The notes below the pieces were generated by a model. That model was given only the letters and a program-made list of their open reading frames with translations, ran no database searches and was not told where the DNA came from. The position numbers and the translations under genes were made by a program. This document shows, one piece after another, positions 59,796 to 64,000 of a DNA stretch of 64,000 nucleotides (positions are counted from its first letter, which is position 1; the number at the start of each line of letters is the position of its first letter). This stretch comes from Amycolatopsis sp. NBC_00345 (GTDB lineage Bacteria > Actinomycetota > Actinomycetes > Mycobacteriales > Pseudonocardiaceae). The DNA lies in contig NZ_CP107995.1 of the NCBI RefSeq assembly GCF_036116635.1, positions 1,364,001 to 1,428,000 of the forward strand. Direction: 5' to 3'.

Positions 59796-60967
59796 CCGCG
59801 CTCGACATCCCCGCCGGCTCGCCGTTCGGGCTGGAAAACCTGCCCTACGGCGTCTTTTCCGTCGGCGGGGACGCCCCGCGCGTCGGGGTCCGGGCAGGCG
59901 ACTCGGTCGTCGACCTGGCCGCGGCGCTCGGTGACGAGGTGTTCGCGGCGCCGGCGCTGAACCCGTTCATGGCGCAGGGATACGAGCGCTGGGTGGCGGT
60001 CCGCGAGCAGGTCACCGCGCTGGTCGCCGGGGACGTCCCGGACGGTGCGGTCCACCCGGTCGACGGCGTGCGGCTGCACCTGCCGTTCGAGGTCGCGGAC
60101 TACGTGGACTTCTACGCCTCCGAGCACCACGCCTCGAACGTCGGCCGGCTGTTCCGCCCGGACGCCGAGCCGCTGCTGCCGAACTGGAAGCACCTGCCCG
60201 TCGGCTACCACGGCCGCGCCGGCACCGTGCTGGTGTCCGGCACGGACATCGTGCGCCCGAGCGGGCAGCGCAAGGCGCCCGGCGACGCGCTGCCGGGGTT
60301 CGGCCCCAGCACCCGCCTGGACATCGAGGCGGAGCTGGGTTTTGTCGTCGGCACCGGCACCCCGCTGAACACCCCGGTGCCGGTGGACGACTTCGCCCGG
60401 CACGTCTTCGGCGCGGTCCTGCTCAACGACTGGTCCGCCCGCGACATCCAGGCGTGGGAGTACGTGCCGCTCGGCCCGCACCTGGGCAAGAGCTTCGCCA
60501 CGTCGATCTCGCCGTGGGTCGTCCCGATCCTGGCGCTGGCGGCCGCGCGGATCCCGCTGCCGGGGCAGACGGACCCGGAACCGTTGCCGTACTTGAGGGA
60601 GAGCAGCCCGTGGGGGCTGGACATCGACCTCGCCGTCGAGTGGAACGGCGAGGAGGTCAGCCGCCCACCGTACCGCGAGATGTACTGGTCGCCCGCACAG
60701 ATGCTGGCGCACATGACGGTGAACGGCGCTTCGTCGCGCACCGGCGACCTCTACGGCTCCGGCACGATTTCGGGCCCCGCCAAGCACCAGCGCGGCGCCT
60801 TCCTGGAGCTGACCTGGGGCGGCCGGGAACCGGTCACGGTCAAGGGCGAGGAGCGCAGCTTCCTGCTCGACGGCGACGAGGTGGTCATCACCGCCACGGC
60901 CCCCGGCGTGCACGGCGGCCGCATCGGCTTCGGCGAGGTCCGCGGGCGGATCCTGCCCGCGGGCTAG
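59792..60967 (+). CDS. fahA: Fumarylacetoacetase
   Basis: The final enzyme of the homogentisate pathway, which hydrolyses fumarylacetoacetate to fumarate and acetoacetate. The 391-residue product has the N-terminal SH3-like part and the C-terminal catalytic fold. The metal site is seen in YVDFYASEHHASNVG (Asp, with the catalytic His), DIEAELGFVVG (two Glu) and LLNDWSARDIQAWEYVPLG (Asp and neighbours); the Lys in LGKSFATSISPWVV completes the site. ATG overlaps the upstream stop (ATGA). The maleylacetoacetate isomerase is missing from the operon. A hairpin repeat follows the gene. Confidence 0.96.
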   Translation: MTALDIPAGSPFGLENLPYGVFSVGGDAPRVGVRAGDSVVDLAAALGDEVFAAPALNPFMAQGYERWVAVREQVTALVAGDVPDGAVHPVDGVRLHLPFEVADYVDFYASEHHASNVGRLFRPDAEPLLPNWKHLPVGYHGRAGTVLVSGTDIVRPSGQRKAPGDALPGFGPSTRLDIEAELGFVVGTGTPLNTPVPVDDFARHVFGAVLLNDWSARDIQAWEYVPLGPHLGKSFATSISPWVVPILALAAARIPLPGQTDPEPLPYLRESSPWGLDIDLAVEWNGEEVSRPPYREMYWSPAQMLAHMTVNGASSRTGDLYGSGTISGPAKHQRGAFLELTWGGREPVTVKGEERSFLLDGDEVVITATAPGVHGGRIGFGEVRGRILPAG

Positions 60968-61034
60968 ATCCCGCGGGCGGTTGAAAACTCGCCACCCGAG
61001 AACGCCTTCACGGCGTCGCTGCAGCGGGAAGGCG

Positions 61035-61087
61035 GCCCTGAAGGCCACCTTCAGGGCATGTACGACCCTGAAGGTGGCCTTCAGGGC
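61035..61087. repeat. Hairpin repeat, copy 3 (GCCCTGAAGGCCACCTT family)
   Basis: The arms 61035-61051 and 61071-61087 are identical to those at 26615-26667 and 51123-51175. The loop differs slightly (TTCAGGGCATGTACG against TTGAGGGCATATACG), which adds a third internal CTTCAGGG motif. It lies between the convergent fahA and TetR genes. Confidence 0.85.
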
Positions 61088-61090
61088 TTA

Positions 61091-61675
61091 TCAGCTGCCG
61101 CCACAGGGGCGGGCGCACATGCCGCGCCACAGCAGGTCGGCCAGGTCGGCCGCGAGGCCGCGCCACTCGCCGTCCGGGTTGAGGTACAGCATCCCGACCA
61201 GCCCGCGCAGCACCGTTTCCGGGGCCAGGCCGGGGCGGACGGTGCCGGCCTCGACGTTCGCCGCCAGCAGCGTGGCGACCGAGTCGACCATGGCGTGGTA
61301 GGGGTCCATGGGCAGTTCGCCGCGCGACGCCGTCGCGGTGCGCAGGGCGCCGGCCAGGCCGCGTTTGGTCATCATGTAGTGCGCCACGTGATCGGTCGCC
61401 CAGAGCCGGAACGCCTGCTCCGGCGAGTGCGCTTCGAGCAGGCGCGGCACGGCGTCGACGATCTGCTGCACCTCGCGCCGGTAGACCGCCAGGATCAGCG
61501 CCTCCGGGGTGGGGAAGTGCCGGTACACGGTGCCGACACCCACCTCGGCCGCCTTCGCGATGGCGTTGAACGAGACCTCCTCCGACCGGGCCAGCGAGTC
61601 CGCCGCCACGGTGAGGATGCGCTCGTGGTTGCGCCGCGTGTCCGCGCGCCGGGGGCTGACCGATCCGGTTGTCAT
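61091..61675 (-). CDS. TetR family transcriptional regulator
   Basis: A 194-residue regulator. The N-terminal helix-turn-helix is RRNHERILTVAADSLARSEE followed by FNAIAKAAEVGVGTVYRHFPTPEALI (in part). The C-terminal domain has the SbtR-like pattern LWATDHVAHYMMTKRGLA. ATG 61675 has GGGAGGGA upstream. It is divergent from the molybdenum dehydrogenase operon, and a pair of near-identical 14-bp palindromes lies in the gap. It ends 4 bp from the hairpin repeat. Confidence 0.93.
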   Translation of the reverse strand: MTTGSVSPRRADTRRNHERILTVAADSLARSEEVSFNAIAKAAEVGVGTVYRHFPTPEALILAVYRREVQQIVDAVPRLLEAHSPEQAFRLWATDHVAHYMMTKRGLAGALRTATASRGELPMDPYHAMVDSVATLLAANVEAGTVRPGLAPETVLRGLVGMLYLNPDGEWRGLAADLADLLWRGMCARPCGGS

Positions 61676-61768
61676 CGTCCCTCCCGCTGATCTTCACTCC
61701 GGTGAGATGTTAGTGCACGCAAGCAGTTGACCTGGAGTGACTCGAGGGTGAGAACGCTCATTGCGGAG

Positions 61769-61819
61769 CGGATTTTAATCCGATACCCTCTCGTCGAAGG
61801 TCGAGCGGATAAATATCCG
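61769..61819. promoter_or_regulatory. Twin operators CGGATWWWWATCCG
   Basis: Two palindromes, CGGATTTTAATCCG (61769-61782) and CGGATAAATATCCG (61806-61819), are 37 bp apart centre to centre. Both are embedded in GAG-palindrome-AT, so 19 bp match the same pattern. They lie between the TetR gene and the dehydrogenase operon, closest to the latter's start, where bound repressor would block transcription. Confidence 0.75.
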
Positions 61820-61865
61820 ATCTGTGGGGCTGATCTGCCCGGACATTCTGCGGGAAAGAGATGTA

Positions 61866-62318
61866 GTGGAGATCGTACTCGAAGTCAATGGCGCCACCGA
61901 GCGCCTCAGCGTCGATCCCGGCGTGACGCTGCTGGACGCGCTGCGGGAGCGGCTCGCCGTCACCGGGCCGAAGAAGGGGTGTGACCGCGGCCAGTGCGGC
62001 GCCTGCACGGTGCACGTCGACGGCCGTCCGGTGCTCGCCTGCCTCACGCTCGCCGCCACCGTCCGGAAGCCGGTGACCACGGTCGAAGCACTGTCCACAG
62101 GGGACGAGCTGCACCCGGTCCAGCGGGCGTTCCTCGACCAGGACGCGCTGCAGTGCGGGTTCTGCACCTCGGGCCAGCTCATGTCGGCGGTCGCCGCCGT
62201 GGAGCAGGACGTCGAGGACGTGCGGGAGTTCATGTCCGGCAACCTCTGCCGCTGCTCCGCGTACCCGAACATCGTCGCGGCGATCGAGCAGGCGAGGCGG
62301 GCCGATGCGTCCGTTTGA
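61866..62318 (+). CDS. Molybdenum dehydrogenase [2Fe-2S] subunit (PaoA/XdhC-like)
   Basis: The iron-sulfur subunit of a xanthine-oxidase-family enzyme, about 150 residues. The plant-ferredoxin-type cluster ligands are in KKGCDRGQCGACTVHVDG with the fourth Cys in LACLTLA. The second cluster ligands are in LQCGFCTSGQ and NLCRCSAYPNI. It shuttles electrons from the molybdenum centre to FAD. GTG 61866 was chosen; an in-frame GTG at 61824 adds 14 residues. No Tat signal is visible, unlike E. coli PaoA. It overlaps the FAD subunit gene by 14 bp. Confidence 0.93.
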   Translation: MEIVLEVNGATERLSVDPGVTLLDALRERLAVTGPKKGCDRGQCGACTVHVDGRPVLACLTLAATVRKPVTTVEALSTGDELHPVQRAFLDQDALQCGFCTSGQLMSAVAAVEQDVEDVREFMSGNLCRCSAYPNIVAAIEQARRADASV

Positions 62319-63267
62319 GCTGACCGCGCCCACCACGGTCGAAGACGCGCTCGCCGGGACCGGCACGTTCCTGGCCGGCGGCACCACGCTGGTCGACCTG
62401 ATGAAGCTGAACGTCCTGACCCCGCAACGGGTCCTGGACATCAACCAGGTCCCGCTGCGGGGCATCGAAACCGGCGACGGCCTGCGGTTCGGCGCGCTGG
62501 AGCGGATGGCCGACATCGCCGCGCACCCCGGCGTGTACCCGGCGATCTCCCGGGCGCTGCTGCTGAGCGCGTCCCAGCAGATCCGGAACATGGCCAGCAT
62601 CGGCGGGAACCTGCTGCAGCGCACCCGTTGCTCGTACTTCCGCGACGTCGCCATGCCCTGCAACAAACGCGAGCCCGGCAGCGGCTGCCCGGCGGTGGCC
62701 GGCGCCAACCGGATGCACGCCGTCCTCGGCACCGGCGACGCCTGCGTGGCCACCCACGCCAGTGACGTGGCGGTCGCGCTGGTCGCGCTCGACGCGGAGG
62801 TCGTGCTCGCCGATGGCACCGGCACCCGCGTGGTGAAGCTGACGGACTTCTACCGTGAGCCGGGCGAGACCCCCGACGTGGAGAACGACCTGCGCGACGG
62901 CGAGCTGATCACCGAGGTCCGGGTGCCGCGGCTGGACTGGGCCGCGAACTCCACCTACGTCAAGGTGCGGGACCGGCAGTCGTACGAGTTCGCGCTGTGC
63001 TCCGCGGCGGTCGCGCTGGACGTCCGGGACGGCCGGATCGCCGACGCCCGGGTGGCGGCCGGCGGGGTCGGGACCGTGCCGTGGCGGCTGCCCCGAGTGG
63101 AAGCCGCCCTGCGGGGCGCGCCCGTGACCCAGGAGTCCTTCGAAGCCGCCGCTTCGGTGGCGGCCGAGGCCGCGCGTCCGTTGTCCGCCAACGGTTTCAA
63201 GCTGCGGCTGCTGCCGCGGACGATCGTCCGCGCGCTGCTCGAACTGACCGAGGGGAACCACTCATGA
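62305..63267 (+). CDS. Molybdenum dehydrogenase FAD-binding subunit (PaoB/YagS-like)
   Basis: The 320-residue FAD subunit. The flavin motif is LAGGTTLVDLMKLN near residue 24, and QQIRNMASIGGNLLQ follows. Unlike ordinary XdhB it carries RTRCSYFRD with CNKREPGSGCPA, the insert that in E. coli PaoB holds an extra [4Fe-4S] cluster; three Cys are seen in this insert and the remaining ligand is not evident by eye. The C-terminal CO-dehydrogenase flavoprotein domain ends LLPRTIVRALLEL. It is coupled to the next gene by an ATGA overlap. Confidence 0.93.
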   Translation: MRPFELTAPTTVEDALAGTGTFLAGGTTLVDLMKLNVLTPQRVLDINQVPLRGIETGDGLRFGALERMADIAAHPGVYPAISRALLLSASQQIRNMASIGGNLLQRTRCSYFRDVAMPCNKREPGSGCPAVAGANRMHAVLGTGDACVATHASDVAVALVALDAEVVLADGTGTRVVKLTDFYREPGETPDVENDLRDGELITEVRVPRLDWAANSTYVKVRDRQSYEFALCSAAVALDVRDGRIADARVAAGGVGTVPWRLPRVEAALRGAPVTQESFEAAASVAAEAARPLSANGFKLRLLPRTIVRALLELTEGNHS

Positions 63268-64000
63268 CCAGCCGGGTGGACGGGCCGCTGAAGGTCACCG
63301 GCCGGGCCGGGTACGGGTTGGACCGCACGTTGCCGGGCATGGTCTACGGCTACGTCGTGGTCAGCACGATCGCCCACGGCGAGATCGAGGCCATGGACGT
63401 GACGGCGGCGAAGAGCGCGCCCGGGGTGGTCGGCGTGTACTCACCGTTCGACTCGCTGGCGCTGAACCCCGGCAACTTCCCGGGTTTCGGCGAGACCTGG
63501 GTTCCGTTGCAGGACAGGGAAGTCCTCTACTACGGCCAGCCGATCGGCTTCGTGGTGGCGGAGACCTTCGAACAGGCTCGCGACGCGGCGATGCTGGTCG
63601 GCGTCTCGTACCGGCCCCGGCCGGCCCTGACCTCGCTGGCCGATGGCCTCGCCTCGGCCGAGGACGCGCCGGCGTCGCGGGGTGTGCCCTCGACCTTGTC
63701 CGTCCTCGCGCCCGGCGTCGAGTCCATTGAGGACGCGCTGGCGGCGAGCCCGGTGGTCGTCGAGGCGACCTACAGCACCGCGACCCAGAACCACGCCGCG
63801 ATGGAGCCGCACTCCGCGGTCGCGGTGTGGGAGGACGGCGTCCTGACGGTGTACAGCGGGAACCAGGGCTCGGACCTGCAGGCGTCGGAGCTGGCCGGTT
63901 CGCTGGGCCTGGAGCCGGCCGCGGTCCACGCGGTGAACCCGTTCGTGGGCGGGGCCTTCGGCGGCAAGGGCCGGACGTCCACACCGGCGTTCCTGGCGGC
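63264..64000 (+). CDS. Molybdenum dehydrogenase large subunit (PaoC-like), partial
   Basis: The N-terminal 245 residues of the molybdopterin-binding subunit, cut by the right edge. VDGPLKVTGRAGYGLD is the usual opening of XdhA/PaoC. YYGQPIGFVVAETFEQARDAA belongs to the aldehyde oxidase a/b hammerhead domain. NHAAMEPHSAVAVWEDG and the start of the cofactor domain, VNPFVGGAFGGKG, follow. Together with the two preceding genes it forms a heterotrimeric molybdenum-cytosine-dinucleotide enzyme that oxidises aldehydes or purines. A chaperone (PaoD/XdhC) gene would be expected just beyond the window. Confidence 0.94.
   Translation, partial: MTSRVDGPLKVTGRAGYGLDRTLPGMVYGYVVVSTIAHGEIEAMDVTAAKSAPGVVGVYSPFDSLALNPGNFPGFGETWVPLQDREVLYYGQPIGFVVAETFEQARDAAMLVGVSYRPRPALTSLADGLASAEDAPASRGVPSTLSVLAPGVESIEDALAASPVVVEATYSTATQNHAAMEPHSAVAVWEDGVLTVYSGNQGSDLQASELAGSLGLEPAAVHAVNPFVGGAFGGKGRTSTPAFLA

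Overview
The window is high-GC actinomycete chromosome. Coding sequence is GC-rich with frequent GTG starts, regulators of the TetR, LuxR and IclR types are abundant, and genes are often joined by ATGA or GTGA overlaps. A furA-katG pair, a DevR/DevS system and GAF-ANTAR proteins fit the Actinomycetia. The gene repertoire and the families of long perfect intergenic hairpins recall Pseudonocardiales such as Amycolatopsis, but that genus call rests on memory of such genomes and not on a search. No rRNA, tRNA, CRISPR array or phage gene was seen. All coordinates and translations were read by eye.

Layout. 1-6.3 kb (minus): a peptide ABC importer (ATPase cut by the window edge, two permeases, lipoprotein) behind a gamma-glutamyltransferase-family gene, with a divergent LysR regulator at 6.3-7.3 kb. 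7.6-9.6 kb (plus): secreted trypsin-like protease, then an IacB-like protein coupled to an SDR. 9.7-12.8 kb (minus): type-2 argG with possible ARG boxes, a glutamine amidotransferase and an SDR. 12.9-13.6 kb: non-coding purine-rich repeats. 13.7-18.8 kb: glycosyltransferase, Baeyer-Villiger monooxygenase, a decayed SDR, alpha/beta hydrolase and TetR regulator. 18.9-22.2 kb: a GH92 alpha-mannosidase gene split by an 86-bp palindromic insertion.

22.4-34 kb is the most coherent block. It resembles a dormancy/hypoxia (DosR-type) regulon: DUF5994, slipin, BON-domain protein, a DevR orthologue, an Acg-type nitroreductase, a DevS-type kinase that keeps the haem-ligand His and distal Tyr of the mycobacterial oxygen sensors, two GAF-ANTAR proteins, a short HPF-like ribosome factor, a desaturase, a membrane protein and a degenerate Acg paralogue carrying seven exact-length 39-bp tandem units.

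34-45 kb: lipoprotein, two membrane proteins with a NarL-type two-component pair, Ca2+/H+ antiporter, TetR, small alarmone synthetase, PASTA lipoprotein, adenylate cyclase, a broken luciferase-like gene and an MFS exporter followed by a TetR remnant. 45.6-51.1 kb: katG-furA, a small ORF, GNAT, quinone reductase and TetR. 51.2-57.0 kb: an IclR-controlled catabolic operon (NTF2-like, two SDRs, flavoprotein) followed by an ACS-type MFS gene. 57.0-61.0 kb: MarR and the homogentisate ring-cleavage genes hmgA-unknown-fahA, with no recognisable maleylacetoacetate isomerase. 61.1-64 kb: TetR and a PaoABC-type molybdenum aldehyde/xanthine dehydrogenase operon, with twin palindromic operators between them, cut by the right edge.

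Three themes recur: intergenic hairpin families present in several copies; in-frame tandem repeats inside or at the ends of proteins; and gene remnants (SDR, LLM oxidoreductase, TetR C-terminus, GH92 tail).
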